A stretch of DNA of 64,000 nt, taken from contig CANLSM010000007.1 of the NCBI GenBank assembly GCA_947493745.1, forward strand, positions 124,001 through 188,000. Direction: 5' to 3'. This document shows, in pieces, positions 12,841-21,961 of the stretch. The position numbers and the translations under genes were made by a program. The notes beneath the pieces were generated by a model, which did not search any database, was not told where the DNA came from, and saw only the letters and a list, made by a program, of their open reading frames with translations. This stretch comes from an uncultured Paracoccaceae bacterium. Lineage in GTDB: Bacteria > Pseudomonadota > Alphaproteobacteria > Rhodobacterales > Rhodobacteraceae. The first letter of the stretch is position 1; each line of letters begins with the position of its first letter.

Positions 12841-15291
12841 ATGACCAAATTCGCGAAAACTGCCAGATTGATGATGTTGACGACAGCGGCGGCGCTCATG
12901 TGCACGCCGCTTCAGGCACAGACCCGTGCGGTTCTGGACAACCTGATCCAGAGCGCGAATTTGCCGGATGCCAAGGAAAAGCGGGTCGACCTGATGTCGC
13001 GGGCCTCCAAGCGCTATGCGATTGTCATCGGCAATGACCAGTACGCGCATGTTGCCGGTCTGGCGAATGCGGCGGCTGACGCGAGGTTGGTTGCCCGGTT
13101 CCTGCGCGAGCAGGGATTTGTCACCCATGTACACCACAATGTGGACAAGCAGGGGTTCGAGCGGATCTTTCGTCAGGTTCTCTTCGAGGTCGATCGCGAT
13201 ACGGAAGTCGTCTTCTACTACGCCGGGCACGGCATTCAGATCGGCGACAAGAACTATATCTTCCCCGTCGATGCGAAGCTTGACAGCACCTATGCGGTTT
13301 CCTTCGAGGGTGTCTCGCTGCAAAACGTCGTCTCGATCATCGGCGCCCGTGCTCGGGCTCAGATGGTCATTCTCGACAGCTGCCGGGACAATCCTTTCAG
13401 CGAGAAGGATTTCCTTGCCGATCTCTCGAACGAGACCCGGCAGTCGCGCAGCGGTTTTGCGGTTCAATCAGCACCCGTAAACACCTTCCTTGCCTTCTCC
13501 ACCTCTCCCGGCGATGTGGCCTATGATGGAGCCGAGGGAGAGAACAGCCCCTATACGGGCAGCCTGGTCGAGGTCGCGGCCCGCCTGCCTGATCGCAATG
13601 TTTCCTCCGTTATGGAAGAGGTCCGCAACGAGGTTTACGAGCGCACACAAGGACAGCAGATCACCTGGGAAAGCTCCACTCTCGTAAGCCCGCTTACCTT
13701 TCAGGCAACCGAACAGGCCTTCAATGTGGCCCAGCTTCTGCCGGCATCGGTCAATACCCGGCCCGAAATGCCGATCAGCCGGGGTCTTGAAGTGCTGGGG
13801 GAGGAGAATACGCCGAGCGACGTGATTGCGGTCACGGCGGAACTCGACAAGGAAATTCCCATCGGAAAGGATTTGCTGGAGCGTCTTGGCGCAAGGGGGG
13901 ATGAGGAAATCGCGCTTCTCTCGCTGCCGACGCAGGGCAGGCTTTATACATCGCCGCAGCCGGGCGCGACACGTGGCATGCAGACCTTCAACCTCGCGGA
14001 TGTGAACTCGCTTGTCTACGCGCGAACCGAGACCGATATTCCGGCGGTTCAGGTGGCCCAGAACGGCCTCTCGGATGCGTTCGTCGTGGAAATCGGAGAG
14101 ACAGCGGTTGCGGTCAATCTGGAGATCGAGCCCAATGCCTGCGATCTGGCGGCCGGGGATTATCTTGATCCTGACGGAGTTGGCCTTGCCCGCTATCCCA
14201 ACGAGATTGACGCCGATGCCGCGCAGCAGGCCTGTCAGGCGGCTGTGGACCGGGCACCCGATGTCAGCCGGTTCCACTATCAGCTGGGTCGCGCCTATCT
14301 GGCCCAGAACAAACCCGATGCCGCACGCCCCGCATTCGAGCGGGCGCGCGCGTTGGGGCATACGCGGGCACTCTACGCGCTTGGCACATTGGCGGTGCAG
14401 CGCGCAGCACTTCTGGAAGGCGCGGCCCGGGGGCAGGTGCCGGACGACGCGCTGGCCTATTACGCACTTGGCGTGAAGGAAGGCGACCCCTATGCGATGC
14501 ACGCGCTCGGCAAGCATTTCCTCAACAACGGACAGACCGCGGATCAGCAGCAATACGGGTTCGAGTTGCTGACACGGTCGCTCGAGCTTGGACATACGTT
14601 TTCAATGAACGAGCTTGGGACCTACTACCTGCGGGAAGAGACACCCTATTACGATCCGGAACGCGCGTTGCGCTATCTTCGCGCCTCCGCCGACCGCAAG
14701 GATATCTACGGCTACAACAATCTCGGCCGGGTCTATCGCAGGGGACTTGGCAACATTGCGGCGGACCCGAATGCGGCGCTCGCATGGTACAGGCTCGCGG
14801 CAGAAGGCCAGCATCCCACGGCTCCGACCAATATCGGGCGCATGTATGCGCGCGGTGAGGTGAACGGCAGCAAGGACTATGCGGAAGCGCTGAAATGGTA
14901 TGACGAAGGGCTTGATCGCGGTGATCCGTGGGGCGGCGCGAATGGTGCGCGTCTTGTCGCCACCCAGCCTCTCGGAGCCGACCTTGCCTCTGCTGCGGAA
15001 CGGGCCGCCAAGGCCATTGCGCTGAACAATGTGAAGGCAACCCGATCGGCCCTGGAGGTGCTGGCAGCCATTCCCGAGCCCGAGATCAACAAGGCCGCGC
15101 AACGCCTGATGGGGCAGCTTGGAACAGAAGTGGAGGCTGACGGTCAGTTCGGTCCCGGCTCACGCGCGGCACTGGATGCGACGGCAGCCAGGTTCGGTGT
15201 GCAGCCCCAGGGCAGCACCGCCCCGGACCGGCTTGTTTTCCTGTCAAAGCTCTATTGGCTGGACCGGAAGTACCGGATTGATCTTTTCTAG
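12841..15291 (+). CDS. Secreted caspase-like (C14/metacaspase) protein with Sel1/TPR repeats
   Basis: An 816-residue exported protein. The signal peptide ends near residue 26 (LQAQ|TRA). The peptidase C14-like domain covers about residues 55-290: YAIVIGNDQYAH, FYYAGHGIQ with catalytic His130, and VILDSCRDNPF with catalytic Cys181, so the dyad is intact. The middle (about 300-450) is less defined. Residues about 470-720 carry Sel1/TPR-like repeats (ALGTLAVQRAA, AMHALGKHFLNNG, YGYNNLGRVYRRGLG, TAPTNIGRMYARGE). The C-terminus has a peptidoglycan-binding-like segment (VEADGQFGPGSRAALDA, about 755-795). It may act on or near the cell envelope. A 20-bp inverted repeat follows the gene. Confidence 0.88.
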   Translation: MTKFAKTARLMMLTTAAALMCTPLQAQTRAVLDNLIQSANLPDAKEKRVDLMSRASKRYAIVIGNDQYAHVAGLANAAADARLVARFLREQGFVTHVHHNVDKQGFERIFRQVLFEVDRDTEVVFYYAGHGIQIGDKNYIFPVDAKLDSTYAVSFEGVSLQNVVSIIGARARAQMVILDSCRDNPFSEKDFLADLSNETRQSRSGFAVQSAPVNTFLAFSTSPGDVAYDGAEGENSPYTGSLVEVAARLPDRNVSSVMEEVRNEVYERTQGQQITWESSTLVSPLTFQATEQAFNVAQLLPASVNTRPEMPISRGLEVLGEENTPSDVIAVTAELDKEIPIGKDLLERLGARGDEEIALLSLPTQGRLYTSPQPGATRGMQTFNLADVNSLVYARTETDIPAVQVAQNGLSDAFVVEIGETAVAVNLEIEPNACDLAAGDYLDPDGVGLARYPNEIDADAAQQACQAAVDRAPDVSRFHYQLGRAYLAQNKPDAARPAFERARALGHTRALYALGTLAVQRAALLEGAARGQVPDDALAYYALGVKEGDPYAMHALGKHFLNNGQTADQQQYGFELLTRSLELGHTFSMNELGTYYLREETPYYDPERALRYLRASADRKDIYGYNNLGRVYRRGLGNIAADPNAALAWYRLAAEGQHPTAPTNIGRMYARGEVNGSKDYAEALKWYDEGLDRGDPWGGANGARLVATQPLGADLASAAERAAKAIALNNVKATRSALEVLAAIPEPEINKAAQRLMGQLGTEVEADGQFGPGSRAALDATAARFGVQPQGSTAPDRLVFLSKLYWLDRKYRIDLF

Positions 15292-15301
15292 AAGAGCTAC
15301 G

Positions 15302-15373
15302 TGCCTCCGGCGGGGATATTTGAAGAAAAATGAAGGTGCCTTCTTTTTGGCAAAAATATCCCCGCCGGAGGCA
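15302..15373. terminator. Bidirectional hairpin made by a dispersed intergenic repeat (copy 1)
   Basis: Perfect 20-bp inverted repeat: TGCCTCCGGCGGGGATATTT at 15302-15321 and its complement at 15354-15373. A smaller stem lies inside (GAAG-GTGC-CTTC flanked by A and T runs). It separates two convergent genes, the caspase-like gene and argG, so it can end transcripts from both sides. A related copy is at 54423. Confidence 0.8.
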
Positions 15374-15381
15374 TAATCGTT

Positions 15382-16602
15382 TCAGAACCGACGGTTCCGG
15401 GCCGCGAGCAGCTTCAGCCGCAACGCATTGATCTTGATGAAACCGGCTGCGTCCTTTTGATCGTAAGCGCCCGCGTCCTCTTCAAATGTCACGTGCTGCT
15501 CTGAGTAGAGAGTGTGATCGGACCAGCGCCCAATGGTGCTTGCGGAACCCTTGTAGAGCTTGAGCCGGACCGTGCCGGTCACATGATCCTGGCTTTTGTC
15601 TATGGCGGCCTGCAGCATTTCTCGTTCAGGCGAGAACCAGAAGCCGTTGTAGATCAACTCCGCATAGCGTGGCATCAGTTCGTCCTTAAGATGGGCGGCG
15701 CCCCTGTCGAGCGTGATGGATTCGATGCCGCGATGGGCCTCCAGCAAAAGTGTGCCGCCCGGAGTTTCATAGATCCCGCGGGATTTCATGCCGACAAAAC
15801 GACCCTCGACCAGGTCCAGACGGCCAATTCCGTGCTTGCCGCCGAGCTCGTTGAGGCGGGTCAGGAGCGTTGCGGGCGATAGCATCTCTCCATTGACGGA
15901 AACGGCATCGCCACGTTCAAAACCGATCTCAATGACCCCGGGCGTATCCGGGGCGTCTTCGGGGTGCACGGTGCGCTGATAGACGTAATCGGGCGCGGCC
16001 TCGGCGGGATCTTCGAGGACTTTGCCTTCCGACGAGGTGTGCAGCAGGTTCGCGTCCACCGAAAACGGGGCTTCTCCGCGTTTGTCCTTGGCAATCGGGA
16101 TCTGGTGTGCCTCGGCAAATTCCAAGAGACGGGTCCGACTTGTCAGGTCCCATTCCCGCCACGGCGCGATCACCTTGATGTCCGGGTTCAGCGCATATGC
16201 GGACAGCTCGAAGCGGACCTGGTCATTGCCCTTGCCGGTTGCGCCATGGGCGACCGCATCGGCGCCGGTCTCGGACGCGATCTCGACCAGCCGTTTTGAG
16301 ATCAGCGGGCGGGCGATTGAGGTTCCGAGCAGATAGAGCCCTTCATAGACCGCATTTGCGCGGAACATCGGAAAGACGAAATCGCGGACGAACTCCTCGC
16401 GGACATCCTCGATGAAGATGTTTTCCGGTTTGATCCCAAGCAGTTCAGCCTTCTTGCGGGCGGGCTCCAGTTCCTCACCCTGGCCGAGATCGGCAGTGAA
16501 GGTCACGACCTCGCAACCATACTCGGTCTGCAGCCATTTCAGGATGATGGAGGTGTCCAGACCGCCGGAATAGGCGAGGACGACTTTCTTCGGAGCGGAC
16601 AT
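15382..16602 (-). CDS. argG: Argininosuccinate synthase
   Basis: A 406-residue enzyme that joins citrulline and aspartate with ATP to make argininosuccinate in arginine synthesis. The N-terminus reads [20 protein letters not shown], the PP-loop ATP-binding motif, then [27 protein letters not shown] and [16 protein letters not shown] are further family signatures. Full length. I chose the ATG at 16602 because GAAGG lies upstream; an in-frame GTG at 16617 is less likely. It is convergent with the caspase-like gene across the inverted repeat. Confidence 0.97.
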   Translation of the reverse strand: MSAPKKVVLAYSGGLDTSIILKWLQTEYGCEVVTFTADLGQGEELEPARKKAELLGIKPENIFIEDVREEFVRDFVFPMFRANAVYEGLYLLGTSIARPLISKRLVEIASETGADAVAHGATGKGNDQVRFELSAYALNPDIKVIAPWREWDLTSRTRLLEFAEAHQIPIAKDKRGEAPFSVDANLLHTSSEGKVLEDPAEAAPDYVYQRTVHPEDAPDTPGVIEIGFERGDAVSVNGEMLSPATLLTRLNELGGKHGIGRLDLVEGRFVGMKSRGIYETPGGTLLLEAHRGIESITLDRGAAHLKDELMPRYAELIYNGFWFSPEREMLQAAIDKSQDHVTGTVRLKLYKGSASTIGRWSDHTLYSEQHVTFEEDAGAYDQKDAAGFIKINALRLKLLAARNRRF

Positions 16603-16640
16603 GGGAGAGGCCTTCACGCTAAGGACGGGATGGCCGGGGT

Positions 16641-16910
16641 TTAGTGGGTTTGGGACGGCTGTTCAAGCGAGCGTTGGTCGGTCTCGGCCAGCATCAACTG
16701 CGGATACCATTCCGGCATATCGGTCCCGCCACCAGGAATGCAAGACCCGTGCGTCACCGGCCAGTCGGATGCAGCCTCGATCAGACGCGCGTCCAGTGCA
16801 GCCTCACACTGGGCCAGCGAAGCGGTTTCAAGCTGGATCATCTCCAGTTCCGAACATGCGCTCAGGTCGTGGCTGCAACCTGCGAGAAATATGGTGAATA
16901 TGAGTTCCAT
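16641..16910 (-). CDS. Small Cys-containing lipoprotein-like hypothetical protein
   Basis: An 89-residue ORF with a short hydrophobic start and a lipobox-like FLAGC (Cys12). Four more Cys follow, in SACSE, LAQCEA and THGSC, then a Pro/Trp-containing tail. The Cys residues and leader suggest a periplasmic or outer-membrane location. It lies 38 bp upstream of argG on the same strand. I do not recognise a family, and the leader is short for a signal peptide, so gene status is moderately supported. Confidence 0.5.
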   Translation of the reverse strand: MELIFTIFLAGCSHDLSACSELEMIQLETASLAQCEAALDARLIEAASDWPVTHGSCIPGGGTDMPEWYPQLMLAETDQRSLEQPSQTH

Positions 16911-16993
16911 AGACGCCTGCCTAATGCGATTCTGATTTCGAGGTCCGTGTGATTCCTCACATTTTCAACCCGCAAGCCCAGGGGGAAGTTCCG

Positions 16994-17443
16994 ATGTTGC
17001 CGCCATTTTCGATCCGGGATCTGGGCGAGATTGCCATTCGTGTTGTTGATATGGACGCGATGTTTGCGTTCTATCGCGACGTCATCGGGCTGGAGGTTCT
17101 GAGTCCGCCCAACACGAACGGGATCGCCTTTTTCAGGATATGTGAGGGTCATGCCGGACATACCCGGGTCCTTGCGCTTTTCGAACGCGGGGCAGGGCGC
17201 CCCGAAATTCGCCCGTCCGGTCAGGCTGCGCCCGAGACCAGTGCCCGCTCCACCCTTCATCATATCGCCTTCAATGTCGACTACGAAGCGCAGGAAGCCG
17301 CTCGGGACTGGCTGATCGCGCGGGGTCTGACGCCGGTCGAGCAGATATTCGACTGGATCGGATGGCGCGGGATCTTCGTGGAAGATCCTGATGGAAACAC
17401 TGTTGAACTTGTGGCCTATCACCCGTCACTCAAGAAACCCTAG
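16994..17443 (+). CDS. VOC family protein (glyoxalase/bleomycin resistance fold)
   Basis: A 149-residue protein with the paired beta-alpha-beta modules of the vicinal oxygen chelate fold: EIAIRVVDMDAMFAFYRDVIGLEVL at the start, LHHIAFNVD in the middle and FVEDPDGNTVELVAY at the end. His and Glu at metal-ligand positions are visible (HHIAF, TVEL). I prefer the ATG at 16994, which has GGGGGAAG upstream, over a GTG at 16949. Substrate unknown. It precedes ilvA by 33 bp and may be co-transcribed with it. Confidence 0.88.
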   Translation: MLPPFSIRDLGEIAIRVVDMDAMFAFYRDVIGLEVLSPPNTNGIAFFRICEGHAGHTRVLALFERGAGRPEIRPSGQAAPETSARSTLHHIAFNVDYEAQEAARDWLIARGLTPVEQIFDWIGWRGIFVEDPDGNTVELVAYHPSLKKP

Positions 17444-17476
17444 CCCGCGCACGGTCCGCAGGCTATCACCGGCTGC

Positions 17477-18727
17477 ATGAGTGATTTTGTTCAATCTGTC
17501 GATGCGGCAATGGCGCGGATGCGCGCCCTCTTCCCGCCAACGCCTTGCCAGCGCAACGATTTCCTGTCGGACCGGTATGGGGCGGAGATCTGGCTGAAGC
17601 GCGAGGACCTCTCGCCGGTGCGATCCTACAAGATCCGCGGGGCGTTCAATGCGATGGGCAAGGCCCTGCGTGCGGATGCGGCGCAGCGCCGGTTTGTCTG
17701 TGCTTCTGCCGGTAACCATGCCCAAGGCATGGCCTATGCCTGCCGCCATTTCGGCGTCGATGGTGTGATTTTCATGCCCGTCACCACACCACGCCAGAAG
17801 ATCGACAAGACGCGGGTCTTCGGCGGCGACACGGTCGAGATCCGGCTTCAGGGGGACTATTTCGATGACACGCTTGCGGCTGCGCAGGAGTACTGCACGG
17901 AGGTCGGCGCGCTGTTTCTGCCGCCGTTTGATGCGGTCGATGTGATCGAGGGGCAGGCGACCGTGGCGGCGGAAATGCTGGGGCAGATGGATGCGCCGCC
18001 AGAGCTTGTCGTTCTGCCGGTCGGCGGTGGCGGGCTGTCCGCCGGCATGACCCGCTATTGTCGTGCACAGAGCCCCGGAACCGTCTTTCGATTTGTCGAA
18101 CCGCGTGGGGCCGCGAGCCTGAAAGCAGCTCTTGAAGAAGAGACGCCCGTGACGTTGTCGCGGGTCGATAACTTCGTTGATGGTGCGGCGGTTGCACGGA
18201 TCGGGGCTCATAATTTCGAGGCGCTCAAGGGGTTTTCACCAGACGACGTGATGACGTCACCTGAGGACCGGCTCTGTGAAACCATCAGCGAGATGCTCAA
18301 CGTGGAAGGTGTTGTCCTGGAACCTGCCGGAGCGCTTGCCATCGACGCGTTGCGTGATCTCGACTGGGGGCTCTGGGCCGGGCGGCGGATTGCGGCTGTG
18401 GTCTCGGGCGGCAACTTCGATTTCGAGCGTCTGCCGGATGTCAAGGAACGGGCGATGCGCTTCGCGGGCCTCAAGAAGTATTTCATCCTGCGTCTGCCGC
18501 AACGTCCCGGCGCGTTGAAGGACTTTCTGGGCCTTCTGGGACCCAATGACGACATCGCGCGGTTTGAGTATCTCAAGAAATCGGCGCGCAATTTCGGGTC
18601 AGTTCTGATCGGGATCGAAACCACCGAGAAAGGCAGCGTGGAAGCCCTGATGGCGCGGATGACGGCCAACGGGTTTGCCTATCAGGACATCACCGAGAAC
18701 GAGACGATCAGTTCCTTGATCATCTAG
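17477..18727 (+). CDS. ilvA: Threonine dehydratase (threonine ammonia-lyase)
   Basis: A 416-residue PLP enzyme that deaminates threonine to 2-oxobutyrate, the first step of isoleucine synthesis. Visible are the PLP lysine motif VRSYKIRGAFN, CASAGNHAQGMAYAC, the glycine loop PVGGGGLSAGM and VVSGGNFD. The C-terminal part (about 330-416) is a single ACT-like regulatory segment, as in the short IlvA form, so it is feedback-regulated by isoleucine in principle. The next gene starts 10 bp downstream. Confidence 0.94.
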   Translation: MSDFVQSVDAAMARMRALFPPTPCQRNDFLSDRYGAEIWLKREDLSPVRSYKIRGAFNAMGKALRADAAQRRFVCASAGNHAQGMAYACRHFGVDGVIFMPVTTPRQKIDKTRVFGGDTVEIRLQGDYFDDTLAAAQEYCTEVGALFLPPFDAVDVIEGQATVAAEMLGQMDAPPELVVLPVGGGGLSAGMTRYCRAQSPGTVFRFVEPRGAASLKAALEEETPVTLSRVDNFVDGAAVARIGAHNFEALKGFSPDDVMTSPEDRLCETISEMLNVEGVVLEPAGALAIDALRDLDWGLWAGRRIAAVVSGGNFDFERLPDVKERAMRFAGLKKYFILRLPQRPGALKDFLGLLGPNDDIARFEYLKKSARNFGSVLIGIETTEKGSVEALMARMTANGFAYQDITENETISSLII

Positions 18728-18737
18728 GGAGGCCGCT

Positions 18738-19496
18738 TTGCTCAACAGGATTGTAACCGGTGACGACCATCTGCCGAAATTGATCATTGCGCATGGTCTT
18801 TACGGATCTGCGCGCAACTGGGGTGTGATCGCCAAACGGCTCAGCGATATTCGGCAGGTGATCGCAGTTGACATGCGCAACCACGGGGACAGCCCTTGGG
18901 ACCATACTCATTCCTATGAAGCGATGGCCGCCGACCTGGCCGAGGTGATCGAGGCGCATGGTGGGCCGGTTGATCTTCTGGGTCATTCGATGGGCGGGAA
19001 GGCAGCCATGATGATGGCGCTGACAGACCCTCAACCGGTCAGACATCTCATTGTGGCGGATATTGCGCCGATGGCTTACGGGCACTCGCAGATCGAGTTT
19101 GTGCGGGCAATGCAGGCGGTGACGCTTGAGGGGATCACGCGTCGTTCCGAGGTTGAGCCGCAATTGCAGCACTCGGTGGCTGACCCAGCCTTGCGGGCCT
19201 TCTTTCTCCAAAGCCTGGCTATCGAGGACGGGCGTGCCCGCTGGAAACTCAATCTCGATGTTCTGGCTGACCAGATGCCGCTGATCATGGGGTTTCCCGA
19301 TGTCACTGGCGTGTTCCAGGGCGATGTCCACTTTATCACCGGGGCTGTGTCGGATTATGTGAACCAAGCGGGACGAGAGCGCATTGCCGAGCTTTTTCCG
19401 CGTGCCGGGATCACGCAGATCGAGGGCGCAGGGCATTGGGTTCACGCGGAAAATCCACGCGGATTTGAGGCCGCCCTGCGGGAGGTCCTGACCTGA
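18738..19496 (+). CDS. Alpha/beta hydrolase (YbfF-like esterase)
   Basis: A 252-residue hydrolase. The oxyanion motif IIAHGLYGSARNW, the nucleophile elbow LLGHSMGGKAAM (Ser) and the final GAGHWVHAENP (His) are in place, and VDMRNHGDSPW is typical of YbfF-type acyl-CoA/ester hydrolases. Start is TTG at 18738 with AGGGAGG 6 nt upstream. It follows ilvA closely; a functional link is not obvious. A terminator lies just downstream. Confidence 0.9.
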   Translation: MLNRIVTGDDHLPKLIIAHGLYGSARNWGVIAKRLSDIRQVIAVDMRNHGDSPWDHTHSYEAMAADLAEVIEAHGGPVDLLGHSMGGKAAMMMALTDPQPVRHLIVADIAPMAYGHSQIEFVRAMQAVTLEGITRRSEVEPQLQHSVADPALRAFFLQSLAIEDGRARWKLNLDVLADQMPLIMGFPDVTGVFQGDVHFITGAVSDYVNQAGRERIAELFPRAGITQIEGAGHWVHAENPRGFEAALREVLT

Positions 19497-19500
19497 TTGC

Positions 19501-19527
19501 CTGCGCGTTCCGCGCAGACGCCTTTTT
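19501..19527 (+). terminator. Intrinsic terminator after the ilvA-hydrolase genes
   Basis: Stem CTGCGCG / CGCGCAG (7 bp, 3-nt loop, 19501-19517) followed by ACGCC and a T5 run. It ends the rightward unit that includes ilvA. Confidence 0.7.
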
Positions 19528-19531
19528 GTCA

Positions 19532-19555
19532 GCCGCGGTCAGGTCTGACCGCGGC
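19532..19555. terminator. Perfect hairpin between convergent genes
   Basis: Stem GCCGCGGTCA / TGACCGCGGC, 10 bp with a 4-nt loop, 12 bp beyond the thiolase stop. It likely serves the leftward thiolase transcript, though the T-run on that side is missing. Confidence 0.5.
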
Positions 19556-19567
19556 CTCCGGGTGGGA

Positions 19568-20746
19568 TCAGTCCCGCTCGAATGCGATGGCGATGCCTTG
19601 GCCGCCACCGATACACATGGTCACAAGCGCGCGCTTCCCGCCGATCCGCTGAAGCTCGTAGAGTGCCTTGATCGTGATGATCGCCCCTGTTGCACCTACC
19701 GGGTGTCCAAGCGCAATCGCGCCTCCATTGGGATTGACTTTTGCGGGGTCGAGGCCGAGCTCCTTGGTCACAGCGCAGGCCTGGGCCGCGAAGGCCTCGT
19801 TCGACTCAATCACGTCGAAGTCGTCAGGCCCCAGCCCGGTTTTCTCGAAAAGCGCGCGCACCGCCGGGACGGGACCGATGCCCATCACCTCCGGCCTGAC
19901 CCCGGCATGGGCATAACCGATCATGCGGGCGAGCGGTTTCAGGCCGGCCTTCTCGGCGGCTTCGGCCCCGGCCAGAACCATTGCGGCGGCACCGTCATTG
20001 ATCCCCGACGCATTGCCAGCCGTCACGGTGCCGTCTTTCTGGAATACTGTCCTCAGACCCGCCAATGCTTCAAGCGAGGTTGACTTGGGATGCTCGTCGG
20101 TTTCGAAAGCAACCGTATCGCGTCTGACGCGCACTTCGATGGGGGTGATCTGCGAGCTGAAGCGCTCACCCTTGATCGCATTGGCTGCGCGGGTCTGGGA
20201 TGTCATCGCGAATTGATCCTGCATGTCGCGGGTGATCTGATGTTCCTTCGCGACATTCTCGGCCGTGACACCCATATGGCCCGTGCCGAAGGGGCAGTTG
20301 AGCGCGCCCAGCATCATGTCGAGGCTTTTGACATCGCCCATCTTCTGACCCCATCGGGCATCGGCAAGGATATAGGGCGAGCGGGACATGTTCTCGGCCC
20401 CTCCGGCGAGGGCGAAATCCGCATCCCCCAGCATCAGGGACTGAGCCGCCGAGACGATCGCCTGAGCGCCCGATCCGCAGAGCCGGTTGACGTTCATTGC
20501 CGGGGTCGTTTCAGGAATACCGGCCTCGATCGCCGCGGCTCTGGACAGGTACATGTCGCGTGGCTCAGTATTGATCACATGGCCGAAAGCAACATGGCCG
20601 ATCTGCGCGGCCTCGACACCTGATTTCTCCAGGGCGGCGCTGCTTACAGTCGCGGCCATCGCGATGGGTGGCGTTCCGGCAAGGGCGCCGCCGAATGTTC
20701 CGATGGCGCTGCGCGCGCCGTCCAACACAACAATATCCCGGCTCAT
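19568..20746 (-). CDS. Acetyl-CoA C-acetyltransferase (thiolase)
   Basis: A 392-residue thiolase that condenses or cleaves acyl-CoA. The acyl-binding Cys lies in [11 protein letters not shown], the catalytic His in [15 protein letters not shown] and the second Cys in [12 protein letters not shown]. Length and sequence fit PhaA/AtoB-type biosynthetic thiolases. Start is the ATG at 20746 with AGGAGA upstream. No reductase (phaB) or other PHB gene is adjacent, so a role in polyhydroxybutyrate synthesis versus degradation cannot be decided from context. Confidence 0.93.
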   Translation of the reverse strand: MSRDIVVLDGARSAIGTFGGALAGTPPIAMAATVSSAALEKSGVEAAQIGHVAFGHVINTEPRDMYLSRAAAIEAGIPETTPAMNVNRLCGSGAQAIVSAAQSLMLGDADFALAGGAENMSRSPYILADARWGQKMGDVKSLDMMLGALNCPFGTGHMGVTAENVAKEHQITRDMQDQFAMTSQTRAANAIKGERFSSQITPIEVRVRRDTVAFETDEHPKSTSLEALAGLRTVFQKDGTVTAGNASGINDGAAAMVLAGAEAAEKAGLKPLARMIGYAHAGVRPEVMGIGPVPAVRALFEKTGLGPDDFDVIESNEAFAAQACAVTKELGLDPAKVNPNGGAIALGHPVGATGAIITIKALYELQRIGGKRALVTMCIGGGQGIAIAFERD

Positions 20747-20808
20747 GATGCTGTTCTCCTGATTTTTGTTCATGCTTGGTCGAACCGAGGCAGGCGTCAA
20801 GCCCGACC

Positions 20809-21435
20809 TCAGGGCGGGCCGATGCGGTCGGGATGGGCGGCCGCGAAAGCCGGGATTTCCTCCAACCTATCGACGATCCTGCGGATTGTTGGCATCGGTG
20901 TCAGTTCGATGTCCCATCGACGGGCGTTGTAGATCTGCGGCACGAGACAGATATCGGCCATGGAAACCGTGTCACCATGGCAGAAGAGGCCCGTTTGGGC
21001 GCTGCTCAGCATGATCTCGACAGCGGCCAGTCCCCTGGGAATGAAGGCTTGCATCCAGTCCTGCATCTCCAGTTCCGGGGCGTGATCGGTGGCGAACCGC
21101 GCGACCGAAAGATTGCAGACCGGATGGATTTCCATGGCAATCGCGTAGGTGAGGGCGCGTACCCGGGCGCGGCCTGCCGCATCATCCGCCAAAAGACCCA
21201 TCTCGCGGGTCTCGGAGAGGTATTCCAGTATGCTGATTGATTGCGTCAGCGTATGCCCGTCGATTTCCAGTGTCGGCACCAGGCCTTGTGGATTGCGAGT
21301 CAGGTTTTCCGGCGATTTATGCGCGCCGGAAAGCAGATCCACCTGTTCGCGCTCATAGTCCTCGCCCGAGAGCTTCAGCGCGATACGCAGGCGGTATGCA
21401 GCGGACGAGCGCCAGTAGTCGTAAAGCCGGATCAC
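20809..21435 (-). CDS. maiA: Maleylacetoacetate isomerase (zeta-class glutathione transferase)
   Basis: A 208-residue glutathione transferase of the zeta class. The signature YWRSSAAYRLRIALKL with SSAAYR at the active site is diagnostic, and VPTLEIDGHTLTQSISILEYL is the GSH-binding element. It isomerises maleylacetoacetate to fumarylacetoacetate in tyrosine/homogentisate breakdown. Start is GTG at 21435, overlapping the MarR gene's stop by 4 bp (GTGA), so the two are translationally coupled. No other homogentisate genes are in this window. Confidence 0.9.
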   Translation of the reverse strand: MIRLYDYWRSSAAYRLRIALKLSGEDYEREQVDLLSGAHKSPENLTRNPQGLVPTLEIDGHTLTQSISILEYLSETREMGLLADDAAGRARVRALTYAIAMEIHPVCNLSVARFATDHAPELEMQDWMQAFIPRGLAAVEIMLSSAQTGLFCHGDTVSMADICLVPQIYNARRWDIELTPMPTIRRIVDRLEEIPAFAAAHPDRIGPP

Positions 21436-21878
21436 ATCGTTACCCCCTTGAGCAGGATGTCCGTGATGCGATCCAGATGGTCGCGGTCACTGGCGGTGAG
21501 GCGACTTTTGAGCTCGCTTTCGAAGGACAGGGCAAGCGGGACGATCTGATTGAAGACGGAGGTTCCCTGATCGGTCAGCGAGAGCGCGATGAGGCGTTTG
21601 TCGGTGGGGTGCGGTCTGCGCGCCAGCAGTCCGCGCTTCTCCAGACGCTTGGCCGCGCGGGAGACCTTGGATTTTTCCATGTCGACCCGGGCCTCGATGT
21701 CTCTGACACTGACGTTGGAGCCTTCGGCAAGATGTGCCATGACGCGCCATTCCGGCACCGACAGACCGAACCGCTCCCCATAGGTTCCGCTCAGATCACG
21801 ACTGACGCGGCTGGCGAGAACAGCCAGGCGATACGGCAGGAATGCATCCAGGGAGAAGGCATCGGGATCATTGCGCAT
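21432..21878 (-). CDS. MarR family transcriptional regulator
   Basis: A 148-residue winged-helix regulator: LSVPEWRVMAHLAEG, the recognition helix region SKVSRAAKRLEKRGLLAR and the wing HPTDKRLIALSLTDQG are classic MarR. It is coupled to maiA by a 4-bp overlap, so it probably controls maiA and itself in response to an aromatic or homogentisate-like ligand (inference). The ATG at 21878 has no clear ribosome binding site; an in-frame TTG at 21914 is an alternative. GCAA/TTGC half-sites surround the start. Confidence 0.9.
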   Translation of the reverse strand: MRNDPDAFSLDAFLPYRLAVLASRVSRDLSGTYGERFGLSVPEWRVMAHLAEGSNVSVRDIEARVDMEKSKVSRAAKRLEKRGLLARRPHPTDKRLIALSLTDQGTSVFNQIVPLALSFESELKSRLTASDRDHLDRITDILLKGVTM

Positions 21879-21921
21879 GCAACGAGTTTGCGTCAGGTAG
21901 GCCCGCCTTTGCAACCCGCAA
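21871..21921. promoter_or_regulatory. Cluster of TTGC/GCAA half-sites at the MarR gene start
   Basis: TTGC-N4-GCAA at 21871-21882, GCAA-N5-TTGC at 21879-21891 and TTGC-N5-GCAA at 21909-21921. MarR proteins often bind short imperfect palindromes at their own promoter, so this is a candidate autoregulatory operator. Confidence 0.35.
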
Positions 21922-21961
21922 GCATGGTCCCTGCTGTCTGATCAGGGGGGCGGTTCCAATT

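Noticed and set aside
12439-14595. Two long minus-strand frames opposite the lipoprotein and caspase-like genes
   Set aside because: The products have no recognisable domain, while the plus strand gives a signal peptide, a caspase dyad and Sel1 repeats.
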